Positions 17,973 to 26,318 of a stretch of 51,682 nt of DNA are shown one piece after another. Source of the stretch: a virus. The first letter of the stretch is position 1. Every line of letters begins with the position of its first letter. Below the pieces are notes generated by a model. The model searched no databases, was not told where the DNA came from, and saw nothing but the letters and a program-made list of their open reading frames with translations. A program made the position numbers and the translations under genes. The DNA lies in IMG/VR virus record IMGVR_UViG_3300035698_006191, positions 1 through 51,682 of that record. One strand, 5' to 3'.

Positions 17973-18917
17973 CTACTTGCCAAGAAAGCGCTTCTCAAGC
18001 ATAGCAGCAGCTTCGTCCAATGGATCGGTTGTTGCTTTATGTTTATTCCCACCCGCGCGATGCAAATGCTGCTTGCCTCGCTTTTCGAGATCACTAGAAA
18101 TCTTCTTCTCACGAGAAGCCTGAAATTCATCCGACAGCACGGACTTCGCGGCTGTCGCAAAAACCTCTTCGCGCGAAGGTAACTGCACGCCCCTGGCCTG
18201 ATAGCCAGCCCAAAGTGTAGTCATATAATCTACAATCTCACCGCGTTTCGCATGTTGCGAACTTCCTTTTACTAGCGTCTTAGACTCACCAGCGCCAAGG
18301 GTATCGTGGTATTCATCGCCCAAGTTACTAACCTGAGAATCAAACCACGCTTCTAATTCACGTTCGGCAACATCAGCATTTGCGCGAACGGATGATTCAT
18401 TGTATTCACGCGACTGCTTCGCGTTGTAATTAATCGTTTGTTGCTGCTTCTTAACAACATCAACAATAGCCCCGAACATCTTGATCGTGTCAGCATCGTA
18501 AACTTCTGGATCAAGCTCGGGGATGCCAGCAAGCGGGTCTTCCTCCTCCTCTTGCTTTTTTGCATTCTGCTTTGTACTTTTCTCGCTTACCTCTTCTTGT
18601 AGCGATTCGATATTTGCTATAACAGATAATAGCGCTTCTTCGCTAACGAAATGCCTTGCATTTCCTAGTGTAAATCCAGCCCTAGCTGCGCGCTCCAAGG
18701 CGCTATCGCTGATTCCTATTGGTTCTGGATCAGGATCAGGCTCGGGATCAGGCTCGGGATCAGGCTCGGGATCAGGCTCGGGATCAGGCTCCGGCTCGGG
18801 GCTCGGTTCCTGGTTATCATTCGGTTCCGGATCGAGGTTTGGTTCCGGGTTCTGTTCCTCAACCAACACATCAACTGCACCAGTAACCTCAGCATCAAAG
18901 CTCTCTTCAAGCGACAT
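17973..18917 (-). CDS. Scaffolding protein with DPEP repeat (314 aa)
   Basis: Acidic and Pro-rich at the N-terminus: a run of EPEPDPEP units (residues about 35-65) encoded by tandem 12-base repeats. This is followed by a long Gln/Glu/Lys helical region (ESLQEEVSEKSTKQNAKKQE), and a basic C-terminus (HRAGGNKHKATTDPLDEAA). Acidic start, helical middle and basic tail is the typical layout of phage scaffolds, and it directly precedes the capsid gene. ATG is preceded by AAGAAGAGAG. Confidence 0.8.
   Translation of the reverse strand: MSLEESFDAEVTGAVDVLVEEQNPEPNLDPEPNDNQEPSPEPEPDPEPDPEPDPEPDPEPDPDPEPIGISDSALERAARAGFTLGNARHFVSEEALLSVIANIESLQEEVSEKSTKQNAKKQEEEEDPLAGIPELDPEVYDADTIKMFGAIVDVVKKQQQTINYNAKQSREYNESSVRANADVAERELEAWFDSQVSNLGDEYHDTLGAGESKTLVKGSSQHAKRGEIVDYMTTLWAGYQARGVQLPSREEVFATAAKSVLSDEFQASREKKISSDLEKRGKQHLHRAGGNKHKATTDPLDEAAAMLEKRFLGK
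18733..18795. repeat. 12-base tandem repeat coding the DPEP tract
   Basis: About five copies of GGATCAGGCTCG (reading on the + strand) with minor variation encode Asp-Pro-Glu-Pro units of the scaffold. Such repeats can expand or contract by slippage. Confidence 0.8.
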
Positions 18918-18935
18918 AGTATTCTCTCTTCTTGT

Positions 18936-19205
18936 TTAACAAAACGCTGACTTATCACACAGGCCACGAGCCTTTAGTGCTTTCTTTCGATGTGACGAAG
19001 TACGGTAAACCGGATCGCCACTCTCGGTAACTTCGGTAGAACAACCAGCCCGATCGAAGAAATCCCGCAACTCCTGCGCCTGACTCGGCGCGACGCCGCT
19101 GCCAAGACAAGGAGGCATTGGCCACTGCGCACCACGCGCCTCGTGGGGTGTGCGCCCCTCAACTACTTCCCCACTCTCTCTATCATAATGGAAAAATCGG
19201 CTCAT
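18936..19205 (-). CDS. Small conserved protein between portal and scaffold (89 aa)
   Basis: I start at MSRFFHYD, because the family opens with a similar R-F-H-Y-D segment; an upstream GTG would add six residues that include the promoter-encoded WYNI. Features: FHYDRESGEVVEG, the WPMPP core, SQAQELRDFF and a C-terminal HRKKALKARGLCD. Small proteins with a WP...SQ...HRK arrangement sit between portal and capsid genes in many phages; their function is unknown. The predicted transcription start coincides with the ATG, so this may be a leaderless message. Confidence 0.7.
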   Translation of the reverse strand: MSRFFHYDRESGEVVEGRTPHEARGAQWPMPPCLGSGVAPSQAQELRDFFDRAGCSTEVTESGDPVYRTSSHRKKALKARGLCDKSAFC

Positions 19206-19211
19206 AGCTAT

Positions 19212-19220
19212 ATTATACCA
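19212..19220 (-). promoter_or_regulatory. Extended -10 promoter placing +1 on the ATG
   Basis: Leftward TGGTATAATATAG followed by CTATG: the seventh base after TATAAT is the A of the start codon. There is no good -35 at the standard distance. The same sequence and spacing recur before the gene starting at 48044. Confidence 0.55.
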
Positions 19221-19270
19221 CACTTAGTGAAGGGAAAAGTTTTATCATTAACGAAAATACATATAAAGCG

Positions 19271-21037
19271 TTACCCAGCATCACCTTCCGCCCCGCCTTC
19301 GGATATTAGCTGCTGAACCATATCATCAGTTCCTCCGCCCTGTTGCGCTGGTTCACTCGAATGAACGTATTCGCGCGGCTCACTGGACGTGCTGCCACCA
19401 GCGCCGCCTGGAGTATCACCCTGTGGCTGATCCACAAAAGTCACATATTCATTAACCTCCTGCATATCCGAGTATTTCGCAACATCGCGCAGAATAGCTT
19501 GCACATCCACAGAACCGTTCTGCTGTCGGATCAGTGGCTCCAGCGGAATGATGTATGTACTCATAATCGCGCCCAGCTTTTGCAACTTCAAACTAGGTGA
19601 ATCATCCTGAAGCGAATAAACATCAATGTCAAGGTCATACGAATCAAAAGACCCCCGCTTAGATTGCTGATCCCACTGCACGGGAAGCACGATATCAGTG
19701 CCAGGAACCTTCTTCTCTAGTAATCTCTTACTTAGCGGATTGTCCCATTCGTACCAAACCAACGACTGAAACACTTCCCTCACCGTGTCAATTGTCTGAG
19801 CAGCCATGTCGCGCAACTGCGCGCCAGCAGCTTCGCCAAGGAGCTTGTCCTGCCCAATTGTGTTAGACATCGGTGACAATCCACCAAGGCTATCGAGATT
19901 GCCGGCAAAGTACGAAGAGACATCCTTATTGACAGACCAGAAAGCCAGGGTGCGTGGATCAACCCCACCTGCGGTCAACTTCTTCGGTTCTTGCCCAGCA
20001 TAGCTAATGCCATCACCATCTTTAGCATTCTTGAACTGTTGCACAGATGGATCATCACCACCAGGGAAACCCAGCACTGTCTTTTGTGCATCAGCTTGCC
20101 CGCCAAGTTTACGATAAAGAGCATTTGACAACTCATGCAGATCACGCCAAACGGCTACAGGGGGAAGCGGCATTATGTTACCAGGAACCTCAGAGAATCT
20201 CAGCTTTGGATACGGACCACGTCCCGGTCCTTTCCACTCAATGACATTTAGCTTCAATCCACTCGTAATAGCGTACGTAACCATCAATTGTTCCGCTGGA
20301 AGCCAAACGTCGCGAAGATGCAAGCGATCCTTAAATAGATCAGGCGAACCGCCGCCAGCGATTCCTTCAGCGCGATCTTCTCCATTCGGTCCAATCATAG
20401 TAACTTCGTCAGGCTTCAAAACATCCTTAGATTTCTTTTCACCCCAACCGGAATCCATAAACTCCTCGTAGTCAAGCCAGTAATCATTCCCCTCATACTG
20501 AAAGAGGTCGGGATTCCTGGCTGACATATCGCAGAAATAATCGTCAATGGTGATATTATCAACGAATGACTCGCCATAAGGATGACCAAGCGCATCACCA
20601 ACAGTATGTATCCCAACCTTCAGAATACCAATAGAAAAAAGAGCTTCCAAAACCAGACGCCTGAGAGTCTTCGCAAGTTGAATCTCCTTTGGTATTTGGT
20701 TGACCGCCAACTCCAGATTGACAGCGGTAGGGCGCAGATTAGGGTAGCGAGTAGTAATCATTGCACGAGGCGCGCGAGCCGCAAGCTGCCTAATGTAAAT
20801 ATCAACAGCTAGCTTCAAGACATTCACGGGCATAATCTTCTCGCTGCCATCCTCCATGTAATGCGTACCTACAAGCAACTTGATCGCATCAATTCGCTGC
20901 GCGCGTGGATAGCTCAACTGGCCATTCGACCACTCGATACTTTTCTTTAGCTGACTGAAGTGCTTGTCGCTTAGTGGATTCACTCCGCCGCCTCGAATCT
21001 GCTTCTTATCGCTATCGCCTATTTGACTCTCTGGCAT
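19271..21037 (-). CDS. Portal protein (588 aa)
   Basis: Lies immediately after the large terminase and has the size of a podovirus-type portal. The middle is rich in helices and carries DAIKLLVGTHYMEDGSEKIM, then LFSIGILKVGIH and FVDNITIDDYFCDMSARNP, segments typical of the portal clip and wing regions. The C-terminus is Pro/Gly-rich and disordered. The start ATG is one base after the terminase stop. Expected to form the dodecameric ring at the packaging vertex. Confidence 0.85.
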   Translation of the reverse strand: MPESQIGDSDKKQIRGGGVNPLSDKHFSQLKKSIEWSNGQLSYPRAQRIDAIKLLVGTHYMEDGSEKIMPVNVLKLAVDIYIRQLAARAPRAMITTRYPNLRPTAVNLELAVNQIPKEIQLAKTLRRLVLEALFSIGILKVGIHTVGDALGHPYGESFVDNITIDDYFCDMSARNPDLFQYEGNDYWLDYEEFMDSGWGEKKSKDVLKPDEVTMIGPNGEDRAEGIAGGGSPDLFKDRLHLRDVWLPAEQLMVTYAITSGLKLNVIEWKGPGRGPYPKLRFSEVPGNIMPLPPVAVWRDLHELSNALYRKLGGQADAQKTVLGFPGGDDPSVQQFKNAKDGDGISYAGQEPKKLTAGGVDPRTLAFWSVNKDVSSYFAGNLDSLGGLSPMSNTIGQDKLLGEAAGAQLRDMAAQTIDTVREVFQSLVWYEWDNPLSKRLLEKKVPGTDIVLPVQWDQQSKRGSFDSYDLDIDVYSLQDDSPSLKLQKLGAIMSTYIIPLEPLIRQQNGSVDVQAILRDVAKYSDMQEVNEYVTFVDQPQGDTPGGAGGSTSSEPREYVHSSEPAQQGGGTDDMVQQLISEGGAEGDAG

Positions 21038-21038
21038 A

Positions 21039-22850
21039 TTAGCACCATTCTTTCCCTAATTCTCGGTTCGATTGTCGTTTTTCTGATTCTCGCATTTGAT
21101 TCCTCCAGGCAAGGCAACCGGGTGGAATCTCTGGCTTGGATAGTTGCGCCGCTACAGGTCTGCCGGTCAGCCCCTTCCAGGCAAGTGCGTCTGCCATTGC
21201 CCTGTCGCCGTGATTCGATTTTGCGCCAGTTGGATCGTCCTTATTGTTAGCGCGAATATGCACGACCTCGCCGTTAGGACCATGCACATATTCAAGTGTT
21301 TCATCCATAGCTTCTTTGGAGCGATTGATTGCAACCCCCTTTTCAACGGCAGTACGATATTCCCCCATCATTACCAGCTTCCCTTCCTTAGTGGAACCCC
21401 ACCCAGGAACATTACTCACCTTACCGGAAATACCCTCCGTGCGCCTACCATAATAAACATTAGTATAGCGAAGTTCCATTAGCCTACTCCCGAACTGACT
21501 GCCAGGTCCATTTTTCTCCCATATAACGTGGGCATTATTAAGCCACTTTCCAATCGCGCACGTCTGTTTTGCAAATTGCTCAGGGCGAATATACGGACTA
21601 GTGAATTCTAGAATCTTTTCGAGTGTCGTGGTATTCCAACCAGCGCAACATGAATTCGACGCTCCACTTCCCGTTGAAATATCATTTCCTAAAACTACCT
21701 TATGTTCGATTGATGGCCAACCTTGCTTATTCAAGAAGAACCACAGCCGCAAGTTACCATTTAGATTTTCAACAAAACGTATTGGTTCACCGGTAGTGTC
21801 GTCGTATTCTAAGTCACCAATCAGAAGCGGCGGTTTAGCAAACTCTCGAATCCTTGCGAGAATTTCAGGTGCATCAAAAAACTGGAAACCGCTACCAAGG
21901 TAATCAATATCCAATTCCTGCGCAATCTCGTGCGCGGATGGAGTACGACTACACTCTTCGTCGTACCACGGGCTGCGTAGTTTTTTGTCGAGTATAGGCT
22001 GGAAGTCGCAGGGATAGCCAGCGAGATCGAGAACTTGCAAATTGCCATCACCGTCGGTTTTATATAAACCGGCAGCTTTAGATGGATGTGAAGACCAATG
22101 TAAACGCATCGTCTCGATGCCTAGCTGCTTGACATCGTAGAACGCATTGCCAGTCCCCTTGGGAGTGGAATTAAACAAGCGGCATCTAGTTGCATCACGA
22201 GTGGCCGACAAAACCTGATGACCCTGCTCCACGGCGGCAAACTCATCCAACAGGATTGCTGTACGTCGATCACCGCGCGCAAAATCCTTCGTCGTCGCCT
22301 CGCCGTCAATCACCGATCCGTTCTCAGGATTCTCAATATGTAGATGCTTGCGATGTTCATTTGCATTGTAACCATCCGGCTGAAGCCAAACCGGCAGATT
22401 CATAAGAATGTAATCCACCTTCCAGAATAGCGCTTTCGGATTGCCCTTTTTATCAACGTAATCCTCGACACGCGACCCAAGTAAGAAAGACAACCCCTTC
22501 TTGAAATTCCAGCACCAGAAGATTGCCGTAAGATCAACCCACGACGCGCCCATATCACGACTCTTCTCTATTAAGAGATCGTGGCTGCCTATGGCGCGCA
22601 AGACATCCAGAATCGCATCCTCCTGAAACGGATACAGAATAAATGGAATCTTCGTAAATGGTTCGCACCGTGGATCGTAAGTCCACACGAAACCGTTTAT
22701 AAAAAAGAGTGGGTCTCTTTCGCAACATTCGCGGATAACCGCAGCGTATTTGGGGTCTTCGCGTACTTTACGATGCACTAACGCGCGCCAGCGAAGATTC
22801 GCCTTGACGTCTTTTGGAACGCGACTGTTAAGCGGTGTCGCTGTTTTCAC
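21039..22850 (-). CDS. terL: Terminase large subunit (ATPase-nuclease)
   Basis: A typical terminase of 603 residues from the GTG that overlaps the previous stop (TAGTG). The packaging ATPase shows IEKSRDMGASW as the Walker A-like loop in the first 110 residues, then TAILLDEFAAV as Walker B, and SATRDATRCRLFNSTPKGTG as the coupling region. The nuclease domain has LGNDISTGSGA with an acidic pair and HGDRAMADALAW near the end. It cuts concatemers and pumps DNA into the prohead with the portal. An ATG further upstream would overlap the neighbouring zinc gene and is less likely. Confidence 0.93.
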   Translation of the reverse strand: MKTATPLNSRVPKDVKANLRWRALVHRKVREDPKYAAVIRECCERDPLFFINGFVWTYDPRCEPFTKIPFILYPFQEDAILDVLRAIGSHDLLIEKSRDMGASWVDLTAIFWCWNFKKGLSFLLGSRVEDYVDKKGNPKALFWKVDYILMNLPVWLQPDGYNANEHRKHLHIENPENGSVIDGEATTKDFARGDRRTAILLDEFAAVEQGHQVLSATRDATRCRLFNSTPKGTGNAFYDVKQLGIETMRLHWSSHPSKAAGLYKTDGDGNLQVLDLAGYPCDFQPILDKKLRSPWYDEECSRTPSAHEIAQELDIDYLGSGFQFFDAPEILARIREFAKPPLLIGDLEYDDTTGEPIRFVENLNGNLRLWFFLNKQGWPSIEHKVVLGNDISTGSGASNSCCAGWNTTTLEKILEFTSPYIRPEQFAKQTCAIGKWLNNAHVIWEKNGPGSQFGSRLMELRYTNVYYGRRTEGISGKVSNVPGWGSTKEGKLVMMGEYRTAVEKGVAINRSKEAMDETLEYVHGPNGEVVHIRANNKDDPTGAKSNHGDRAMADALAWKGLTGRPVAAQLSKPEIPPGCLAWRNQMRESEKRQSNRELGKEWC

Positions 22851-23053
22851 TACGGTTGCCTGTAAAACAAATCCATGCACTCCCGATCGCACCAGAACTT
22901 CGTTTCGCTATAGTTAACCGCCAACCTATCGCCAGCGGCACACACGCACGAGTTGACTGTTCTTACATGCGACACATTAAACCTTTTACCGCACTGATCG
23001 CAACCAGTTACTAACTCCGGATAAACCTTAACTCTTTTCTTTCCCTTCGCCAT
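22850..23053 (-). CDS. Small zinc-ribbon-like protein 1 of 3 (67 aa)
   Basis: Cysteines in CDQCGK and FWCDREC form a C-x2-C...C-x3-C pattern, with an extra CVC pair between them. The flanking gene starts share the K/W-F-C-x2-x-C ending. The stop overlaps the terminase GTG by one base. Likely zinc binding, possibly a nucleic-acid or protein adaptor. The family is not recognised. Confidence 0.7.
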   Translation of the reverse strand: MAKGKKRVKVYPELVTGCDQCGKRFNVSHVRTVNSCVCAAGDRLAVNYSETKFWCDRECMDLFYRQP

Positions 23054-23237
23054 AATACCCTTTCATTACATATGCACTACAACATTTGACAGAACAGAAA
23101 AATTTCCATCCTTTGCAGTCCGCAGACAAGACCCCGCATCTACCAACCTTAAAATGTGAAGACTCGTCCCTGTCGCATTTTATTCCAAGTGGATCGCCGC
23201 AATGGTCACAGTGGTCGGTCGTCTCTAGTTTTCTCAT
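23028..23237 (-). CDS. Small zinc-ribbon-like protein 2 of 3 (69 aa)
   Basis: CDHCGDPLG and FFCSVKC repeat the metal-site pattern of the neighbours. It overlaps the next gene by 26 bases, so the pair is translationally coupled. The similarity TDxCDxC to the 23260 gene supports a duplication. Confidence 0.7.
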   Translation of the reverse strand: MRKLETTDHCDHCGDPLGIKCDRDESSHFKVGRCGVLSADCKGWKFFCSVKCCSAYVMKGYYGEGKEKS

Positions 23238-23259
23238 TTTGAACCCCGGCCATCTAGCC

Positions 23260-23460
23260 TCACTTCATCTTGGACATGAACTCACTATAACATTTCTCGC
23301 TACAAAAAAACAGCCATACGCTCATTTCCGGAATGGCAAAATTCCTAGCGAAAATGCCATTTTCCATAGCGCGAAGCGCTGAAGATGTTTCACGTTTGCA
23401 TACCTCCGTGAGTGGCCCATCGCATAAATCGCAAAAGTCAGTTGCCCACAATGTTTTCAT
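23260..23460 (-). CDS. Small zinc-ribbon-like protein 3 of 3 (66 aa)
   Basis: TDFCDLCDGPL and LFFCSEKC give four cysteines spaced as in the two following genes. Basic/hydrophobic middle, no membrane segment. Together the three genes form a tandem set directly upstream of the terminase. Function unknown. Confidence 0.7.
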   Translation of the reverse strand: MKTLWATDFCDLCDGPLTEVCKRETSSALRAMENGIFARNFAIPEMSVWLFFCSEKCYSEFMSKMK

Positions 23461-23461
23461 C

Positions 23462-23665
23462 CTACGCTTCTCTTTCTACTAAACGCACTTCACGCGGTTC
23501 AAGCAAAACCGAGTGTCGATCTCCGTGATACCACCAAACGACTTCCCACTCAACGAGCCTGACTTGCCCGGTAATGCAAATACGAGAAATCAAAGCGTCT
23601 CCGCCATCACGCAAAACAACATAGCGCCCAATTGAATCAAGCGAACACATTTCATTAGGCGTCAT
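23462..23665 (-). CDS. Small hypothetical protein (67 aa)
   Basis: A short protein of beta-like composition (RYVVLRDGGDALISRICI, VEWEVVWWYHGD), with no recognised motif. It overlaps the upstream gene by 11 bases and almost abuts the next one, so it is part of the same leftward message. WEVVWWYHGDRHSVLLEPREV reads like an SH3-like small barrel, but that is only a resemblance. Confidence 0.55.
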   Translation of the reverse strand: MTPNEMCSLDSIGRYVVLRDGGDALISRICITGQVRLVEWEVVWWYHGDRHSVLLEPREVRLVEREA

Positions 23666-24440
23666 GTGTTTCGTGGTTGTGCTTTTCGTTTTCCCTCTTC
23701 CCTTCTGACAGTTCCTTCAGCATTAAGTCCAATTCGTCAATTGTACGTGTACTCTTACGTAAGTTGGCATCATCCTTACCTGCATCCTTTTCAACTTTCG
23801 ATTCGACCTGACCAACCTTACCTAAGAAATCCTTCGGATCGGCTACCGCCTGCTCGTATAGATACCACGCAGCATCGCACGGGCACACGGCTGGCGCTTC
23901 CCTGGTTCGCAAATAATTGCCAGCAGCTTCTATCGCCCACTGCAAGCTTTGCTTGTACGTCAGCTTTTTATTTTCACAGATAGCCTTTGGTTCGCCAACA
24001 GGGCTTACGCTACCAACCTTAACTGCATGGCTTCCTGGATTCGGATCATGCGCGCTCAGATCGTATTCCCTGGTCAATCTGTCGAGACAGCGATAATCCT
24101 TCGACGCCTGGACAACCGCCTGCGCATAAGTGTATCCGGCACCATCCTCTAACTGATATTGCTCGACGGCATCCTTCCACTTGTTATAGGTCTTTTTCAA
24201 CGACCCCCCATCCATACGCCACAGTACAGATTTCGCACGGGATGCGAATTCAGATATGCTTCCGTTCACGCTGATTGGCTCCTTCTGCGGACGCTTAGCA
24301 CCCATTTCAATGGCAATATGCCTAATGCGCTGACGAGAGACGCCGAACCTGGAGGCAATATCCTGCACCTTTTGTCCAGCAGAATAGCGCTTGGCAATTT
24401 CACATCGCTGCCCCTCATTCATTGCTGTGGGGTTCCCCAT
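23655..24440 (-). CDS. HTH protein, candidate small terminase subunit (261 aa)
   Basis: Residues 8-45 form a helix-turn-helix: GQKVQDIASRFGVSRQRIRHI. The rest is helical with a conserved-looking CPCDAAWYLYEQAV around residue 190, and an acidic/basic C-terminus. The order (HTH protein, small genes, large terminase, portal) and size fit a small terminase that recognises packaging DNA. No direct family match can be shown. The ATG follows GGAGGGGGG and sits 17 bases below its own -10. Alternative: a transcription regulator of the late arm. Confidence 0.55.
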   Translation of the reverse strand: MGNPTAMNEGQRCEIAKRYSAGQKVQDIASRFGVSRQRIRHIAIEMGAKRPQKEPISVNGSISEFASRAKSVLWRMDGGSLKKTYNKWKDAVEQYQLEDGAGYTYAQAVVQASKDYRCLDRLTREYDLSAHDPNPGSHAVKVGSVSPVGEPKAICENKKLTYKQSLQWAIEAAGNYLRTREAPAVCPCDAAWYLYEQAVADPKDFLGKVGQVESKVEKDAGKDDANLRKSTRTIDELDLMLKELSEGKRENEKHNHETHDA

Positions 24441-24457
24441 AAACTATACCCCCCTCC

Positions 24458-24466
24458 ATTATACCA
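24458..24466 (-). promoter_or_regulatory. Extended -10 promoter (TGGTATAAT)
   Basis: Leftward TTTTGGTATAAT followed by GGAGGGGGG and the ATG of the HTH gene. The -35 region is not recognisable. The same extended -10 occurs at 10229, 19212 and 48051. Confidence 0.5.
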
Positions 24467-24487
24467 AAAGAACCGCACCAAAAAGCA

Positions 24488-24787
24488 CTACCCAGAACGC
24501 TCGCGGTAAAACCGTGATGTCTTATCTCGCATTAACTCATCCACATCTCGATATATATCACGCGCCCTAGAAGCCTCCAGGGCAAGCTCCCGCCTCTTCG
24601 CTGTCGTGTATTCGTGATAACACCTAGCCTTGCCAGCCTTGCTATCCTTTACTAGCTGACCCCACGTCGTCGTGCCACGCTGCACCCTACGACAAAGTCG
24701 AGAGTAACAACGATAGCACAACCCACGGACATGAACTGACCCGGGGCAACCTGGAGTCAGGCAACAGCCCATTGCCTTATTCATCAT
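24488..24787 (-). CDS. Zinc-ribbon protein, paralogue B (99 aa)
   Basis: Shares C-x4-C, VRGLCYRCY and TTWGQLV with the next upstream gene, so the two are paralogues. Start chosen at the ATG seven bases after GGAG; an earlier ATG exists. The second half is basic and helical (AKRRELALEASRARDIYRDV). Small proteins with an RGLC-x2-CY core are common in phages. Function unknown. Confidence 0.7.
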   Translation of the reverse strand: MMNKAMGCCLTPGCPGSVHVRGLCYRCYSRLCRRVQRGTTTWGQLVKDSKAGKARCYHEYTTAKRRELALEASRARDIYRDVDELMRDKTSRFYRERSG

Positions 24788-25184
24788 TAAGACACTCCTC
24801 ATGTTGCGTCACAACTTCCATGTTACCAATGAAATCCGGCACGCCGTTAATAACATACGGCTTTCGATTGGCGACCTCCGCTGCATTTGCGGCATTGTTT
24901 ATATCGTACTGAGTCGAAAGCTCATCAAACGCAACATCCTCGACGGCATCGGCAGCGTGCATCACATCATCAACCTTCACTGGCTGCCCGTACTCTTTGT
25001 ACGCTGTGGTTAAAGCGTTCGGCCCGCTTGAGGCGCACATCCCATACTTCGCAAGCCCCTTGTTCACCAACCCGCCCCAGGTTTCCTTACCGCTTCCCAC
25101 TATCCGGCGAGCGGCCTGATAGCAGTGGATGCACAAACCGCGCACCTTCGCCTGACGCTCACACTTTTTGATTATGCACTTCAT
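24777..25184 (-). CDS. Zinc-ribbon protein, paralogue A (135 aa)
   Basis: Opens MKCIIKKCERQAKVRGLC then CYQAARRIV, a compact cysteine cluster, followed by TWGGLVNKGLAKYG. The C-terminal 70 residues are acidic, Ala/Asn-rich and probably disordered. Its ATG overlaps the preceding stop as ATGA, so it is coupled to the coiled-coil gene. DNA- or protein-binding is possible. Confidence 0.7.
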   Translation of the reverse strand: MKCIIKKCERQAKVRGLCIHCYQAARRIVGSGKETWGGLVNKGLAKYGMCASSGPNALTTAYKEYGQPVKVDDVMHAADAVEDVAFDELSTQYDINNAANAAEVANRKPYVINGVPDFIGNMEVVTQHEECLNDE

Positions 25185-25873
25185 TTAACAGGAATCTCCT
25201 TAATACCGAAAGTCTTAGTGATGTTCGCTCCGATGTTCTCCATGCACTGAAGCCACTCGTCACGATCTACAACTGAAGTAGGCAGATTGCATTGGACTCC
25301 ATCCTCCATTGTTGAACTTTGCTTGCGTGAATCGTAACACCCACGCCACTCATCACAAGCCTTGCGGAGCGATATAATTTCGCGCCCAACTCTCTGATAC
25401 TCAAGTTTAAAATCCTCGAAAGCATTTCGGTAGGCTTTTGCGCGTAAGTTAGCCATGTCGCACTCAGCAGACTTCTCATCGCAGGCTTTTACCGCATCTC
25501 GCATTATTACACTCTGTTTATCATACGCGATGCAATATCGGTTGCGCGCATCCCTGACGACACTCAGTTCATTCTCGTGTTCTTCTTTACACGTAGCAAG
25601 CTTCTCTTGCGCCTTGCCTACATCTTGACAAGCATCACAACACCTATCCTCGTAATGCTCGCACTCATTGACCGATTCCGCATGCAATTTCCCGACGTGT
25701 TCAAGCTGTTGTTTTGCATGTCCAAGCTGTTGTGCTGAATGATATTCATTCACTACGCTAGTATCCAATGCTCTGCGCGCAGCTTCATACTTGTCACACT
25801 CTAATGATACGATCTCTTTTAGATTATCAACTTTTTCAAGCAACTTATTATACGTATTCCTGCGAATGAACAT
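25181..25873 (-). CDS. Coiled-coil protein, first gene of the leftward arm (230 aa)
   Basis: Nearly the whole protein is helical with heptad-like Leu/Glu/Lys spacing (KLLEKVDNLKEIVSLECDKY), and many cysteines spread through the helices (CEHYEDRCCDACQDV). It lies under the strongest leftward promoter and precedes two zinc proteins. No catalytic motif. A regulatory or scaffold role is only a guess. Confidence 0.6.
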   Translation of the reverse strand: MFIRRNTYNKLLEKVDNLKEIVSLECDKYEAARRALDTSVVNEYHSAQQLGHAKQQLEHVGKLHAESVNECEHYEDRCCDACQDVGKAQEKLATCKEEHENELSVVRDARNRYCIAYDKQSVIMRDAVKACDEKSAECDMANLRAKAYRNAFEDFKLEYQRVGREIISLRKACDEWRGCYDSRKQSSTMEDGVQCNLPTSVVDRDEWLQCMENIGANITKTFGIKEIPVK

Positions 25874-25883
25874 AAAATCCCCT

Positions 25884-25892
25884 AAAGTGTAG
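25884..25892 (-). promoter_or_regulatory. CTACACTTT leader motif
   Basis: Leftward CTACACTTT lies just upstream of the AGGGGATTTT ribosome site of the coiled-coil gene. The same motif recurs at 10198, 27743 and 46336. Confidence 0.4.
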
Positions 25893-25912
25893 TTTTCAGT
25901 ATCGACTATTAT

Positions 25913-25941
25913 AGTATACCACGCATCCAGCGCAATGTCAA
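25913..25941 (-). promoter_or_regulatory. Strong sigma70-type promoter, start of leftward arm
   Basis: TTGACA, 17 bases, TATACT with TGG before the -10. A near-consensus promoter reading into the 25873 gene and probably the whole leftward arm. Confidence 0.8.
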
Positions 25942-26150
25942 GGAAGAAATAACACGTATTCTACTATCACTAATAAGAACCATTACTAATAACGGACTAA
26001 GATTACTTCTGGCGCGCGAACACCGAAAACAGCCATACCGGCAATCCAATTGAGTAGTGGTCAGACTACCCGCATTCCCTGGGTGAATCGAAGGTATTCG
26101 CTGCACACGAGCCTAGGCTTACTGCGTATAGTCGTCAGCAAAGGTGGGGC
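25942..26150. other. Gene-free stretch left of the iterons
   Basis: No convincing gene on either strand. I see no clear hairpin or promoter here beyond the edge of the leftward promoter, and a CGCATC core at 25922 just before it. Confidence 0.4.
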
Positions 26151-26187
26151 GGGTGGTTCGCATCCCCCGCACACAAAAAATCGAGTC

Positions 26188-26236
26188 CTTGATGCGGACT
26201 GATGCGGACTGATGCGGACATACTACTCGCATCCCC
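26188..26236 (+). repeat. Left arm of a perfect 49-base inverted repeat
   Basis: Starts CTTGATGCGG, carries GATGCGGACT units, then ATACTACTCGCATCCCC. It is the exact reverse complement of 26319-26367. Confidence 0.95.
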
Positions 26237-26241
26237 CTCAA

Positions 26242-26295
26242 ACGTGGCGAAAATGCGAAAAGTACAACTAATGGGCTATTTAGTTGATAGCCACG
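26242..26295. repeat. Inner hairpins in the palindrome loop
   Basis: Within the 82-base loop, CGTGGC pairs with GCCACG, and inside that GGCTAT pairs with ATAGCC around a 7-base loop. Confidence 0.55.
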
Positions 26296-26318
26296 GGGTA
26301 AAAAGTAATACTTGTGCA

